From contig NZ_CP123990.1 in assembly GCF_029919115.1 (NCBI RefSeq), forward strand, positions 4,738,501-4,802,500: a stretch of DNA of 64,000 nucleotides, read 5' to 3'. A program made the position numbers and the translations under genes. Under the pieces are notes generated by a model, which did no database searches, had not been told where the DNA came from, and worked only from the letters and a program-made list of their open reading frames with translations. Position 1 is the first letter of the stretch. Each line of letters begins with the position of its first letter. Below are positions 19,573 through 30,313 of this stretch, piece by piece. The DNA is from Variovorax paradoxus (lineage in GTDB: Bacteria; Pseudomonadota; Gammaproteobacteria; Burkholderiales; Burkholderiaceae_C).

Positions 19573-20633
19573 CCGGCCGCACCGCACTGGTCATGGCCGG
19601 TGGCACCGGTGGCCACATCTTTCCAGGACTCGCGGTCGCCGAGGCCTTGCGCGAGCGCGGCTGGCGTGTGCACTGGCTGGGCGCGCCCGGCAGCATGGAA
19701 GAAAAACTGGTGCCGCCGCGCGGCTTTGCGTTTGAGCCGGTCCAGTTCGGCGGCGTGCGCGGCAAGGGGCCGCTCACCCTGTTCCTGCTTCCGCTGCGGC
19801 TCTTGCGGGCTTTCTGGCAAAGCCTTGGCGTGGTGCGCCGCGTCAAGCCCGACGTGGTGGTTGGCCTTGGGGGCTACATCACTTTTCCGGGCGGGCTGAT
19901 GAGCGTGCTGCTCAACAAGCCGCTGGTGCTGCACGAACAGAACTCGGTTGCCGGTCTTGCCAACAAGGTGCTGGCGAGCGTGGCCGATCGCGTGTTCACG
20001 GCTTTTCCCAATGTGCTCAAGAAGGCGCATTGGGTGGGCAATCCGCTGCGAGCGGCGTTCACCTCGCAACCTGCCCCGGCCGTGCGCTTCGCGGGCCGCA
20101 GCGGTCCGCTCCGGCTGCTGGTGGTTGGCGGCAGCCTGGGTGCGAAGGCGCTCAATGCCGTGGTGCCGCAGGCGCTTGCGCGCATCGAGCCGGGCACCCG
20201 TCCACGGGTGCTGCACCAGAGCGGCGCCAAGCAGATCGACGAGCTGCGCGCCAACTACGCCGCGGCCGGTATCGAGGGCGAACTCACGCCGTTCATCGAA
20301 GACACCGCGCAGGCCTATGCGGACGCCGACATCATCGTCGCGCGCGCCGGGGCCAGCACCGTCACAGAAATCGCGGCCGTCGGCGCAGCAGCGCTGTTCG
20401 TGCCTTTTCCTTCGGCGGTCGACGACCACCAGACCACCAACGCGCGCTTCCTCGTCGATGCGGGCGGCGGCTGGCTGGTGCAGCAGACCGACCTCACACC
20501 TGAATTGCTGGCTGACTTGCTACAGAAAACCGAGCGCACCGCGCTGATCGACAAGGCCGCCAAGGCCAAAACCATGCAGAAGACCGAAGCAGTGGAAGCG
20601 GTCGTCCGCGCCTGCGAGGAGCTTGCCAAATGA
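19569..20633 (+). CDS. murG: UDP-GlcNAc:lipid I N-acetylglucosaminyltransferase MurG
   Basis: Peripheral membrane GT-B enzyme that converts lipid I to lipid II. The product has 354 residues. The N-terminal glycine-rich loop [10 protein letters not shown] (residues 11-20), the second G-loop ([11 protein letters not shown]), [12 protein letters not shown] and the C-terminal donor-site region ([16 protein letters not shown], then [14 protein letters not shown]) are all present. Overlaps ftsW and murC by 4 nt each. Confidence 0.97.
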   Translation: MTGRTALVMAGGTGGHIFPGLAVAEALRERGWRVHWLGAPGSMEEKLVPPRGFAFEPVQFGGVRGKGPLTLFLLPLRLLRAFWQSLGVVRRVKPDVVVGLGGYITFPGGLMSVLLNKPLVLHEQNSVAGLANKVLASVADRVFTAFPNVLKKAHWVGNPLRAAFTSQPAPAVRFAGRSGPLRLLVVGGSLGAKALNAVVPQALARIEPGTRPRVLHQSGAKQIDELRANYAAAGIEGELTPFIEDTAQAYADADIIVARAGASTVTEIAAVGAAALFVPFPSAVDDHQTTNARFLVDAGGGWLVQQTDLTPELLADLLQKTERTALIDKAAKAKTMQKTEAVEAVVRACEELAK

Positions 20634-22072
20634 AGCACGCGATTCGTCATATTCACTTCGTGGGCATCGGCGGCTCGGGCATGAGCGGCATTGCCGAGGT
20701 GCTGCTGAACCTGGGCTACCGCATCACGGGCTCCGACCTTGCCGACAGCGCCACGCTGCGGCGGCTTGCGAGCCTGGGCATCGGTACCTTTGTCGGGCAT
20801 GCGGCCGCGCACATCGAGGGCGCCGACGCGGTCGTCACATCTACCGCGGTGCAGTCGGACAACCCTGAAGTTCTGGCGGCGCGCGAAAAGCGCATTCCCG
20901 TGGTGCCGCGCGCCATGATGCTGGCCGAGCTGATGCGCCTGAAGCAGGGCATTGCCATTGCGGGCACGCACGGCAAGACCACCACCACGAGCCTGGTGGC
21001 AAGCGTGCTCGAAGCCGCAGGGCTCGACCCGACCTTTGTGATCGGCGGCCGGCTGAACAGTGCCGGCGCCAACGCGCAGCTCGGCAGCGGCGACTACATC
21101 GTGGTGGAGGCGGACGAATCCGACGCTTCGTTCCTGAACCTGCTGCCCATCATGGCGGTGGTCACGAACATCGACGCCGACCACATGGAAACCTACGGGC
21201 ACGACTTCGCGAAGCTCAAGAAGGCGTTCGTCGATTTCCTGCACCGCATGCCGTTCTATGGCGTGGCGATCTTGTGCACCGACGATCCGGCGGTGCGCGA
21301 CATCGTGGGCGAGGTTACTTGCCCGGTCACCAGCTACGGGTTCGACGAAGGCGCCCAGGTGCGCGCGGTGGACGTGCGCGCGGTGGGCGGGCAGATGCAT
21401 TTCACGGCGCAGCGCCGCAACGGCGTCACGCTGCCCGACCTGCCCATCGTGCTGAACCTGCCTGGCGAGCACAACGTGCGCAACGCGCTCTCGGTGATCG
21501 CGGTGGCGGTGGAGCTTGGTATTCCCGACGAAGCAGTGCAGCGCGGGCTGGCCGGCTTCAAGGGCGTGGGCCGCCGCTTCCAGAGCTATGGCGACGTTGC
21601 GGTGCAAGGCCAAGCCGGGGTGGATGCACCGGGCACCTTCACCGTGATCGACGACTACGGTCACCACCCGGTCGAAATGGCCGCGACCATTGCCGCTGCG
21701 CGCGGCGCGTTCCCGGGCCGCCGGCTGGTGCTGGCTTTTCAGCCGCACCGCTACACCCGCACCCGCGATTGCTTCGAAGACTTCGTGAAAGTCATCGGCA
21801 ACGCCGACGCTGTATTGCTTGGCGAGGTGTACGCCGCGGGCGAGCCGCCCATCGTGGCGGCCGACGGCCGCTCGCTGGCGCGCGCCCTCCGCGTGGCCGG
21901 CAAGCTCGAGCCGGTGTTTGTGGACGACATCAATGCCATGCCACAAGCCATTTTGGACAACGCGCGTGCCGGCGACGTGGTGCTTTGCATGGGTGCGGGC
22001 TCCATTGGTGCGGTGCCGGGCAAGGTTGTCGAAATTGCCACTGCGGCGAGCGGCGCGGAGGTTACCCCATGA
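20630..22072 (+). CDS. murC: UDP-MurNAc:L-alanine ligase
   Basis: Adds the first stem-peptide amino acid. The product has 480 residues. It has the N-terminal UDP-binding domain ([19 protein letters not shown]), the ATP loop GTHGKTTT (from residue 112), [12 protein letters not shown], and the C-terminal [18 protein letters not shown] and FQPHRYTRT motifs. It is distinct from the recycling ligase Mpl at 47.3 kb, which shares the same fold. The stop overlaps the ddl start by 4 nt. Confidence 0.97.
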   Translation: MKHAIRHIHFVGIGGSGMSGIAEVLLNLGYRITGSDLADSATLRRLASLGIGTFVGHAAAHIEGADAVVTSTAVQSDNPEVLAAREKRIPVVPRAMMLAELMRLKQGIAIAGTHGKTTTTSLVASVLEAAGLDPTFVIGGRLNSAGANAQLGSGDYIVVEADESDASFLNLLPIMAVVTNIDADHMETYGHDFAKLKKAFVDFLHRMPFYGVAILCTDDPAVRDIVGEVTCPVTSYGFDEGAQVRAVDVRAVGGQMHFTAQRRNGVTLPDLPIVLNLPGEHNVRNALSVIAVAVELGIPDEAVQRGLAGFKGVGRRFQSYGDVAVQGQAGVDAPGTFTVIDDYGHHPVEMAATIAAARGAFPGRRLVLAFQPHRYTRTRDCFEDFVKVIGNADAVLLGEVYAAGEPPIVAADGRSLARALRVAGKLEPVFVDDINAMPQAILDNARAGDVVLCMGAGSIGAVPGKVVEIATAASGAEVTP

Positions 22073-23040
22073 CTCTTCAAGACCCAAAGCAATTCGGCAA
22101 GGTTGCCGTGCTGTTCGGCGGAAGCTCCGCCGAGCGCGAAATTTCCCTCATGTCCGGCAATGGCGTGCTTGAGGCGCTGCGCTCGCGCGGCGTCGATGCG
22201 CATGCTTTCGATCCGGCCGAACGCGACCTGGTCGAGCTTCGGCGCGACGGCTTCGCGCGTTGCTTCATTGCGCTGCACGGCCGGCATGGCGAAGACGGAA
22301 CGGTGCAGGGTGCGCTCGAGTTGCTCGGCATTCCCTACACCGGCTCGGGCGTGATGGCTTCGAGCGTGGCCATGGACAAGGTCATGACCAAGCGCATCTG
22401 GCAGGCCGACGGCTTGCCGACGCCCAAATACGTGCGCCTGGCCTTCGACCAGCAAAGCCGCGAGCAGATTCGCGCCGTGCCGGACGTGCTGGGGCTACCG
22501 CTCATCGTGAAGCCGCCGCGCGAGGGCTCTTCGATCGGCGTGACCAAGGTCGAGGGCTACTCGCAGATGCAGGACGCCGTGGCGCTTTCGGCCAGGTACG
22601 ACGCCGACGTGCTGTGCGAGGAGTTCATCGAGGGCGAGGAAGTGACCTGCGCCGTGCTTGGCAGCGGCCTGGACGCGCACGCATTGCCGGTGGTGCGCAT
22701 TGCCGCGCCCGAAGGTGCCTACGACTACCAGAACAAGTACTTCACCGACGACGTGAAGTACCACTGCCCAAGCGGCCTGCCGCAGGCCGAAGAGCATGAG
22801 ATCCAGCGCATCACGCTCGCCGCGTACCGCACGCTCGGCTGCCGCGGCTGGGGCCGTGCCGACGTCATGATTCGCGCGAGCGACCGCAAGCCCTTCCTGC
22901 TCGAGATGAACACGTCCCCCGGCATGACCAGCCATTCGCTCGTGCCGATGTCGGCGCGCGCATCGGGCATTGCCTACGAAGACCTGTGCCTGCGCGTGCT
23001 GGCATCGGCCTCGCTGGACGCCAAGGGGGGAGCGCAATAG
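22069..23040 (+). CDS. ddl: D-alanine:D-alanine ligase
   Basis: Makes the D-Ala-D-Ala dipeptide used by MurF. The 323-residue ATP-grasp enzyme shows the N-terminal [31 protein letters not shown], the ATP-loop region [14 protein letters not shown] and the C-terminal metal-binding [18 protein letters not shown] 22069 overlaps the murC stop. ftsQ starts 2 nt after the stop. Confidence 0.97.
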   Translation: MTLQDPKQFGKVAVLFGGSSAEREISLMSGNGVLEALRSRGVDAHAFDPAERDLVELRRDGFARCFIALHGRHGEDGTVQGALELLGIPYTGSGVMASSVAMDKVMTKRIWQADGLPTPKYVRLAFDQQSREQIRAVPDVLGLPLIVKPPREGSSIGVTKVEGYSQMQDAVALSARYDADVLCEEFIEGEEVTCAVLGSGLDAHALPVVRIAAPEGAYDYQNKYFTDDVKYHCPSGLPQAEEHEIQRITLAAYRTLGCRGWGRADVMIRASDRKPFLLEMNTSPGMTSHSLVPMSARASGIAYEDLCLRVLASASLDAKGGAQ

Positions 23041-23042
23041 CC

Positions 23043-23831
23043 ATGGCCGACAGCATCCCCGCGCCTTTCGACGTCAAGCTCATGAACATCGTCTCGAACC
23101 TCGCGTTCGCGGTGGTGGCGCTCATGCTGCTGGCGGCGGGTGCATGGTGGGTGCTGCGGCAGCCTTTCTTTCCCATTGCCGGCATCAAGGTCGACGGTGA
23201 CGTGACGCACAACAACGAAGTGACCTTGCGCGCCAACGTGGCGCCCCAGCTCGCGGGCAACTTCTTCACGGTCGATCTTGCCCGCGCGAGAACGGCCTTC
23301 GAGTCGGTGCCCTGGGTGCGCAAGGCGGTGGTGAGGCGCGAGTTTCCGAACAGGCTGCGCGTCACGCTGACCGAGCAGGTGCCCGTGGCCAACTGGGGCG
23401 ACGAGGCGGGCTCGAAGCTGATCAACGGCTTCGGCGATGTGTTCGAAGCCAACGTGGCCGAGGTGGACGACCGCCTGCCGCGCCTGGACGGCCCCATCGA
23501 GCAGGCCGGCCAGGTGCTGGGCATGTACCGCGTGATTGCGCCGATCTTCCAGCCCTACGACTTCAGCGTCGACGAGCTCACGCTCTCGAGCCGGGGCAGC
23601 TGGAAGGTGGTGCTCAACAGCGGCGCCGAAATCGAGCTTGGCCGCGGCCAGCCCGAAGAAGTGGCCGCCCGCGCACAACGTTTCCTGAAGACCGTGACGC
23701 AGGTCGCGGGCCAATACCACCGCACCGCGGCGGACGTCGAAGGGGCCGATCTGCGCCACAACGATGCCTATGCGTTGCGCCTTCGTGGCGTCACCACGGT
23801 CGTTACCGACCCGAAGACCAAGAAGAAGTAA
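23043..23831 (+). CDS. ftsQ: Cell division protein FtsQ
   Basis: Bitopic divisome protein of the FtsQLB complex, 262 residues from ATG 23043 with GGGGGAG just upstream. A short cytoplasmic tail is followed by one membrane helix (LAFAVVALMLLAAGAWWVL), the POTRA domain (FFPIAGIKVDGDVTHNNEVTLRA) and the beta domain (VRRRFP-like VVRREFPNRLRVTLTEQVPVANWG). The C-terminus is Lys-rich. ftsA follows after 23 nt with its own GAGGA site. Confidence 0.95.
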   Translation: MADSIPAPFDVKLMNIVSNLAFAVVALMLLAAGAWWVLRQPFFPIAGIKVDGDVTHNNEVTLRANVAPQLAGNFFTVDLARARTAFESVPWVRKAVVRREFPNRLRVTLTEQVPVANWGDEAGSKLINGFGDVFEANVAEVDDRLPRLDGPIEQAGQVLGMYRVIAPIFQPYDFSVDELTLSSRGSWKVVLNSGAEIELGRGQPEEVAARAQRFLKTVTQVAGQYHRTAADVEGADLRHNDAYALRLRGVTTVVTDPKTKKK

Positions 23832-23854
23832 ATAGCGAATACCGAGGACATTCA

Positions 23855-25084
23855 ATGCCCAAAGAATACAAAGACCTGGTTGTCGGACTCGACATCGGCA
23901 CCGCCAAGGTGATGGTGGTGGTGGCCGAGGTGCTGCCCGGCGGTGAACTCAAGCTGGCCGGACTCGGCATTGCACCGAGCAACGGCCTGAAGCGCGGCGT
24001 GGTTGTGAACATCGACGCCACCGTTCAAAGCATCCAGCAGGCCTTGAAGGAGGCCGAGCTGATGGCCGACTGCAAGATCAGCCGCGTCTACACGGGCATT
24101 ACCGGCAGCCACATCCGCGGCATCAATTCGAGCGGCATGGTGGCGGTGAAGGACAAGGAAGTGACGCCGGCCGATGTGGCCCGCGTGGTGGAAACCGCGC
24201 GCGCCATCAACATCTCGAGCGACCAGCGCCTGTTGCTGGTGGAGCCGCAGGAGTTCGTGATCGACGGCCAGGACGTGAAGGAGCCGATCGGCATGAGCGG
24301 CATGCGGCTCGAAGCCAAGGTGCATATCGTGACCGGCGCACAGAGCGCGGCCGAGAACATCATCAAGTGCGTGCGCCGCTGCGGCCTGGAGGTCGACCAG
24401 CTGATGCTCAACCCGCTCGCCTCGAGCCAGGCGGTGCTGACCGAGGACGAGCGCGAGCTCGGCGTGGTGCTGGTGGACATCGGCGCGGGCACGACCGACG
24501 TGGCGATCTTCACCAACGGCGCAATCCGCCACACGGCCGTGATTCCGATTGCGGGCGACCTCATTACCAGCGACATCGCCATGGCGCTGCGCACACCCAC
24601 CAAGGACGCCGAAGACATCAAGGTGGAGAACGGCTATGCCAAGCAACTGCTGGCCGACCCCGACACGCAGGTGGAAGTGCCCGGCCTTGGTGATCGCGGC
24701 CCGCGCATGCTGAGCAAGCAGGCGCTGGCCGGTGTGATCGAGCCGCGCATCGAAGAGATCTTTTCGCTCGTGCAGCAGGTGGTGCGCGAGTCGGGCTATG
24801 AAGAGGTGCTGTCTTCGGGCGTGGTGCTCACGGGCGGCAGCGCGGTGATGCCCGGCATGGTCGAGCTGGGGGAAGACATCTTCCTGAAGCCCGTGCGGCG
24901 CGGCATTCCGAAATATTCGAGCGCGCTGTCCGACATGGTCGCACAGCCGCGCGCCGCCACTGTGATGGGTTTGCTCGAAGAAGCGCGCTTCGCACGCATG
25001 CGCGGCTTCAAGGTCGCGCAGAAGAACGGATCCGTAAAGACTGCGTTCGGACGTTTCAAGGACTTCATCGTGGGGAACTTCTGA
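23855..25084 (+). CDS. ftsA: Cell division protein FtsA
   Basis: Actin-like ATPase that tethers FtsZ to the membrane; 409 residues. Phosphate-binding motif VVGLDIGTAKVMVVVAE at the N-terminus, the second motif VLVDIGAGTTDVAIF, the adenosine motif VVLTGGSAVMPGM and a C-terminal amphipathic helix (TAFGRFKDFIVGNF) that would insert in the membrane are all present. ftsZ follows after 170 nt. Confidence 0.97.
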   Translation: MPKEYKDLVVGLDIGTAKVMVVVAEVLPGGELKLAGLGIAPSNGLKRGVVVNIDATVQSIQQALKEAELMADCKISRVYTGITGSHIRGINSSGMVAVKDKEVTPADVARVVETARAINISSDQRLLLVEPQEFVIDGQDVKEPIGMSGMRLEAKVHIVTGAQSAAENIIKCVRRCGLEVDQLMLNPLASSQAVLTEDERELGVVLVDIGAGTTDVAIFTNGAIRHTAVIPIAGDLITSDIAMALRTPTKDAEDIKVENGYAKQLLADPDTQVEVPGLGDRGPRMLSKQALAGVIEPRIEEIFSLVQQVVRESGYEEVLSSGVVLTGGSAVMPGMVELGEDIFLKPVRRGIPKYSSALSDMVAQPRAATVMGLLEEARFARMRGFKVAQKNGSVKTAFGRFKDFIVGNF

Positions 25085-25254
25085 CCATGAATCACTCCCC
25101 ACTCTGGCTCGCACGCGGCGGCCCCCCATTGCATTTCAACGAGCGATGGCGGCGCACAGGTCCACCGCCGCGACGACGGCTACGTTGAACTCGTCAAGAC
25201 ACCAGAAAAATTCATTGATACACAACGGCAACTGCAAAATTCAAGGAGTTAGAA
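25085..25254 (+). promoter_or_regulatory. ftsA-ftsZ gap with strong ftsZ ribosome binding site
   Basis: The 170-nt gap is the largest inside the dcw cluster and is AT-richer near its end. A -35-like TTGAAC is at 25185-25190 and A/T-rich candidates for a -10 follow, but the spacing is poor. AAGGAG lies 7 nt before the ftsZ ATG, a better Shine-Dalgarno site than at most genes nearby, fitting high FtsZ output. Confidence 0.4.
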
Positions 25255-26472
<1,218 letters not shown>

Positions 26473-26481
26473 GGCCGGGCC

Positions 26482-26585
26482 ACCGAACGCAGAGGGCACG
26501 AAGGTTCGTAAGGGGCACGGGGAAGAACTGAAAGGGACTTCCGCCGGCTCTACGCGCTGCGTTCGCTTCGTGCCCCTTGCGTCCA
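26482..26585. repeat. Interspersed inverted/direct word repeats between ftsZ and lpxC
   Basis: Two short words recur in both orientations. CGAACGCAG (26484-26492) is the exact complement of CTGCGTTCG (26557-26565). GGGCACGAAG (26494-26503) is the exact complement of CTTCGTGCCC (26566-26575), and AAGGGGCACG (26510-26519) also complements CGTGCCCCTT (26569-26578). The segment can form alternative hairpins and resembles a small REP-like intergenic repeat. There is no T-tract. Confidence 0.6.
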
Positions 26586-26662
26586 TCGTGGGCGCTTGAA
26601 ATAGAACCTATGTCTATCGGTGCCATAGCGAGGGGCATAGGCAGCCATGCCCGTCGCGCGCC

Positions 26663-26668
26663 TAAAAT
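26663..26668 (+). promoter_or_regulatory. -10-like hexamer directly before lpxC
   Basis: TAAAAT ends 7 nt before the lpxC GTG, so transcription would begin at or next to the start codon. No matching -35 was found. Confidence 0.4.
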
Positions 26669-26675
26669 TGCGGGC

Positions 26676-27599
26676 GTGCTGCAACAAAGAACCCTCAAGT
26701 CGATCAGCCGCGCCGTGGGCGTGGGGCTTCACAGCGGACAACGCGTGGAGCTCACGCTGCGCCCGGCGCCGGCGGACACGGGCATCGTGTTCCGGCGCGT
26801 CGACCTGCCCGAGCCGGTCGACATCCGCATGACCGCTGAAGCGGTAACCGACACGCGGCTGGCTTCCACGGTTTCGACCGGCGGGGCCAAGGTGCAGACC
26901 GTCGAGCATTTGATGTCTGCCTGTGCAGGCCTGGGCATCGACAACCTCTACATCGACATCACGGCCGACGAAGTGCCGATCCTCGACGGATCGGCCTCGT
27001 CGTTCGTGTTCCTGCTTCAAAGCGCAGGCATCGAACTGCAGAAGGCGCCGCGCCGCTTCATTCGTGTGACCCGCAAGGTCGAGGTGCGCGAGGGCGAGGG
27101 CGCCAACGAGAAATGGGCGAGCCTGGAGCCGTACCACGGCTACAAGCTGAGCTTCGAGATCGACTTCGACCACCGCGTGGTCAATTCCACCGGCCAGCGC
27201 GTGGAGTTCGACCTGGGTTCCGACTCTTACAGCCGCGACATTGCGCGCGCCCGAACCTTCGGCTTTACCAAAGAGGTCGAATACATGCGCAGCAAGGGCC
27301 TGGCGCTTGGCGGCGGGCTCGACAACGCCATCGTGATGGACGACACCAAGGTGCTCAATGCCGGCGGATTGCGCTACGACGACGAGTTCGTGAAGCACAA
27401 GATCCTCGACGCCATGGGCGACCTGTACATCATCGGCAAGCCGCTGTTGGCCGCTTACACCGCGTTCCGCTCGGGCCATGCGCTCAACAACAAGTTGCTG
27501 CGCGAACTGCTGGCCAACAGCGACGCCTACGAGGTTGTGACCTTCGAAGACGAAAAGCGCGCACCGCGCGGTTTCGGCGAAGTGGCGCGGGCCTGGTAG
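26676..27599 (+). CDS. lpxC: UDP-3-O-acyl-N-acetylglucosamine deacetylase LpxC
   Basis: Zn-dependent committed step of lipid A synthesis; 307 residues from GTG 26676, which gives the usual start ([20 protein letters not shown]). An ATG at 26610 would add 22 residues not expected in the family. Zinc ligands are visible: His78 in TVEHLMSA and the His/Asp pair in [10 protein letters not shown]. The catalytic-region [13 protein letters not shown] and the C-terminal [16 protein letters not shown] are typical. It closes the dcw cluster, as often in proteobacteria. Confidence 0.96.
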   Translation: MLQQRTLKSISRAVGVGLHSGQRVELTLRPAPADTGIVFRRVDLPEPVDIRMTAEAVTDTRLASTVSTGGAKVQTVEHLMSACAGLGIDNLYIDITADEVPILDGSASSFVFLLQSAGIELQKAPRRFIRVTRKVEVREGEGANEKWASLEPYHGYKLSFEIDFDHRVVNSTGQRVEFDLGSDSYSRDIARARTFGFTKEVEYMRSKGLALGGGLDNAIVMDDTKVLNAGGLRYDDEFVKHKILDAMGDLYIIGKPLLAAYTAFRSGHALNNKLLRELLANSDAYEVVTFEDEKRAPRGFGEVARAW

Positions 27600-27632
27600 C
27601 GGGCTCTTCTTTCTTCTTCTCACCTCCAGGCA

Positions 27633-27809
27633 ATGCTCGTCTTCCGCTGGGCCATTCTGCTGCTGTTGCTGGTGGCGGGCGTGTCCTTCGCGTTCTATGC
27701 CGGAACGGGGCAGGCCAGGTACCGGCGGTTCGGCTGGATCGTGCTCAAGTGGACGCTGCTTGCCGCCTTCGGCTTCTTTGCGGTGCTGATCGCCGAACGG
27801 GTGGCCTAG
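27633..27809 (+). CDS. Small two-TM membrane protein, unknown function
   Basis: A 58-residue protein starting MLVFRWAILLLLLVAGVSF, with two membrane helices (WAILLLLLVAGVSFAFYAG and WTLLAAFGFFAVLIAERV) joined by a short basic loop (ARYRRFGWIVLK). It begins 33 nt after lpxC on the same strand and ends at TAG 27807-27809, before the convergent ruvC. A CCAGG element is close upstream. No family was recognised. Codon use and the hairpin topology make it look genuine despite its size. Confidence 0.65.
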   Translation: MLVFRWAILLLLLVAGVSFAFYAGTGQARYRRFGWIVLKWTLLAAFGFFAVLIAERVA

Positions 27810-27836
27810 CAGCAGGCTGGGCCTGAAACGGCACTG

Positions 27837-28385
27837 CTACCTCGAGCGCCCTTGCCGGTAAGTGCCGGCATGCGTTTTCGACAGATCGGCCGCCTCGGCC
27901 AACCGCGCCATCGAGCGGCCCACCTGCGCATGGGTGATGGCAATGCCGAGCGCGTCGGCCGCGTCTGCGCCGGGCAAGCCGGGCAGGTCGAGCAGGCGCT
28001 TCACCATTTCCTGCACTTGCGCCTTGGCGGCCTGGCCGTGGCCGGCGACGGCTTTCTTCATCTGCAGCGCGGTGTATTCGGCCACCGTGAGCTTGCTGTT
28101 GACCAGCGAGGTTACGCAAGCGCCGCGCGCCTGGCCCAGCAGGAGCGTCGACTGCGGATTGACGTTGACGAAAATGATTTCGACCGCCGAAGCATCGGGC
28201 TGGTAGCGCTCTGCGATTTCGGCAATGCCGTCGAACAGCACCTTGAGGCGGGCCGGCAGGTTGCCGCTGCCCAGGTGCCGTGTGCTGATGGTGCCGCTTG
28301 CCACGTAGCGCAGCGCGTGGCCGTCCGCGTCCACCACGCCGAAGCCGGTGGTGAGAAGGCCGGGGTCGATGCCGAGAATGCGCAT
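27837..28385 (-). CDS. ruvC: Crossover junction endodeoxyribonuclease RuvC
   Basis: Holliday-junction resolvase; 182 residues. The four catalytic acids are visible: Asp7 (ILGIDPG), Glu69 (VEIIFVNVN), Asp141 and Asp144 ([11 protein letters not shown]). ruvA and ruvB are not beside it in this window; instead it is the last gene of a leftward group with the CdsA-like and PlsC-like genes, starting 3 nt after the CdsA-like stop. Confidence 0.96.
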   Translation of the reverse strand: MRILGIDPGLLTTGFGVVDADGHALRYVASGTISTRHLGSGNLPARLKVLFDGIAEIAERYQPDASAVEIIFVNVNPQSTLLLGQARGACVTSLVNSKLTVAEYTALQMKKAVAGHGQAAKAQVQEMVKRLLDLPGLPGADAADALGIAITHAQVGRSMARLAEAADLSKTHAGTYRQGRSR

Positions 28386-28388
28386 GTG

Positions 28389-29378
28389 TCAGACGTTGAA
28401 GTACCAGCGGATCGAATGAAAGAAGATGGGCGCCGCAAAACACAGTGCGTCCACACGGTCGAGCAGGCCGTTGGCACCAGTCACGCCGACACCCTTCTTG
28501 CCCCAGTTGGGAATGCCGCGGTCGCGCTTGAGCGCCTTCATCACCAGGTGGCCCATGGAGCCTGCAATGCAGGCGATGAACGACACCGCAAGCGCCTGGC
28601 CGAACTTGAAGGGCGTGATGAACGAGAACAACGCGCCTACCAAGCTGGCTACCACGATGCCTATGCCCCAACTGGTCCAGTTGAAGCTGCGGCTGACGTT
28701 GGGCGCAAAGGGTTTGCGTTGCGTGCGGCGCGAGATCACATGCTGCACCAGCACCGAGGTCTGCACGACGAACACCAAAAAGAACACGAGAAAGGCGCTC
28801 TTGCCTTCGTAGCCCGGAAAGCTCAGCAGAAGCAGCGCCGGCACATGGCTCATGCCGTAGATGCAGACCATGATGCCCCATTGCAGCTTGGCATTGCGCT
28901 CGAGAAAGTGGCTCGGATCGTTGGCGAGTGCGCTTGCCACGGGAATCGCAAGAAACACGTAGACCGGAATGAACACGGTGAACAGGTCGAAACGCGCGGT
29001 GCCGACGAGCCAGAACTGGATCGGGAGCACCACGAAGAATGCGAGGATGAGGCTGCGGTGGTCGCCGCGCCGTGTGGGCGAGAGCGTGATGAACTCGCGC
29101 AGCGCGAAGAACGCAATGAGCGCGAACAGCACGGTGGCCACAGTTTCGCCCAAGGCCCAGCCGACCCAGAACACGATCACCATGAACCAGGTAGTGCCCA
29201 GCAGTTTGCGGTAGTGGGCGAGCTCGGCTTGCCATGCGGCGTCGTGCACGGGGTTGCGGCGCTCCCTGAAGCTCAGGAAGAGCGCTGCCGTGCTTGCAAT
29301 CACGAGCAGGCCGAAGACGATGAGGAACAGGGTCGCGACTTGCTGAGTCGCGGTGAGGCTGCGCAGGAACTGGTTCAT
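28389..29378 (-). CDS. CdsA-like phosphatidate cytidylyltransferase
   Basis: Membrane enzyme family that makes CDP-diacylglycerol from phosphatidic acid and CTP. The product has 329 residues and about eight membrane helices, beginning with ATLFLIVFGLLVIASTAALFL. The C-terminal signature (MGHLVMKALKRDRGIPNWG then GLLDRVDALCFAAPIFF) matches the CDP-diglyceride synthase family, closest in layout to the YnbB-type variants. It lies directly after the acyltransferase gene that would supply its substrate (13-nt gap). Whether it is the main CdsA of the cell cannot be told here. Confidence 0.85.
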   Translation of the reverse strand: MNQFLRSLTATQQVATLFLIVFGLLVIASTAALFLSFRERRNPVHDAAWQAELAHYRKLLGTTWFMVIVFWVGWALGETVATVLFALIAFFALREFITLSPTRRGDHRSLILAFFVVLPIQFWLVGTARFDLFTVFIPVYVFLAIPVASALANDPSHFLERNAKLQWGIMVCIYGMSHVPALLLLSFPGYEGKSAFLVFFLVFVVQTSVLVQHVISRRTQRKPFAPNVSRSFNWTSWGIGIVVASLVGALFSFITPFKFGQALAVSFIACIAGSMGHLVMKALKRDRGIPNWGKKGVGVTGANGLLDRVDALCFAAPIFFHSIRWYFNV

Positions 29379-29391
29379 CGCAAGGTTCCGC

Positions 29392-30294
29392 TCAGACGTC
29401 GCGCAAGGCGATCACCGCGGCACGCGCGCGATCCAGGAAAGGGCGGCGCTCTTCGCCTTCTTCCACGCGGATCGGCGCACCGAACGTGACCGAGCACAAG
29501 ATCGGCACCGGCACGATCTCGCCCTTGGGCATGACGCGCTGCACGTTGTCGATCCATGCCGGCACCAGCACCACTTCGGGAAACAGCGTGGCGAGTGTGT
29601 AGAGGCCGGACTTGAACTTCTGCGGCTCGCCCGTGTGGCCGCGCGTGCCTTCGGGAAAGATGATGATCGAGTCGCCGCTGCGCAGCGCTTCGACCAAAGG
29701 TGCGAGCGGATCGGGCGCGGAGGCCGCAGCGGACTCGGACGGCGCTGCTTCAGCCATCACGGCCGGCGGTTCGACAGAGGGGGCAGCCGGCGGGGGAGGC
29801 GGCGGCGCCGGAAGATCGAGCCGCCCTTGCACTTCGTCGAACGCCTCGGGGGTGACATCGACGATAGGCGGTGCCATCGGCGCCGCCGGCAACAGCGGCT
29901 CCATCGAAGGCTCGATGCGCTCGGCCGGCGCTGTAACGGTGACGCGTACTGGCGCGGGCGGCGCCTCAGGTTCCGCCGCAGCGGCTGCCGCCGGTGCTGC
30001 CGAAGCGGGCGCAGTGGCCGCCCGTTCAACATACACCGCGTTGAACACCTCCGTCGTGATCCATCGCTTGAACGGCGTATTGGCCCAGTAGTCGCGCGCG
30101 GCAATGGGCCGCGTGATGCTGCGCAGCTCCTCGGGCAGGGCGGCCCAGATCATCACGAGATCGGCGTGGCTCTGGTGATTGGCGAAATAGATGCGCTGCT
30201 CGGCCTTGGGCGGACAGCCGTACCAGCGTGCCTGGGCCCCGGTGAGCAACCGGACGATTCCCAACAACAACCAACCTGTGAGCTTTGCCAGCAT
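29392..30294 (-). CDS. PlsC-like 1-acyl-sn-glycerol-3-phosphate acyltransferase with Ala/Pro insertion
   Basis: Membrane-bound acyltransferase expected to convert lysophosphatidic to phosphatidic acid. The product has 300 residues from ATG 30294 (MLAKLTGWLLLGIVRLLTG); an upstream ATG at 30315 would add seven. Acyltransferase block I is NHQSHAD (residues 39-45) and block III is FPEGTRG (213-219). Between them, about residues 92-197 form an Ala/Pro-rich low-complexity insertion, including a run of seven prolines. Family members normally have only some 30-40 residues there. No motif is lost and the frame is open. First gene of the leftward plsC-cdsA-ruvC group. Confidence 0.88.
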   Translation of the reverse strand: MLAKLTGWLLLGIVRLLTGAQARWYGCPPKAEQRIYFANHQSHADLVMIWAALPEELRSITRPIAARDYWANTPFKRWITTEVFNAVYVERAATAPASAAPAAAAAAEPEAPPAPVRVTVTAPAERIEPSMEPLLPAAPMAPPIVDVTPEAFDEVQGRLDLPAPPPPPPAAPSVEPPAVMAEAAPSESAAASAPDPLAPLVEALRSGDSIIIFPEGTRGHTGEPQKFKSGLYTLATLFPEVVLVPAWIDNVQRVMPKGEIVPVPILCSVTFGAPIRVEEGEERRPFLDRARAAVIALRDV

Positions 30295-30313
30295 GGGCGC
30301 GATGATACGGGTC

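Noticed and set aside
18163..19587. A 474-codon minus-strand frame opposite ftsW
   Set aside because: Antisense to a clear SEDS membrane protein; composition (His/Gln/Asp-rich) is the expected complement of hydrophobic codons.
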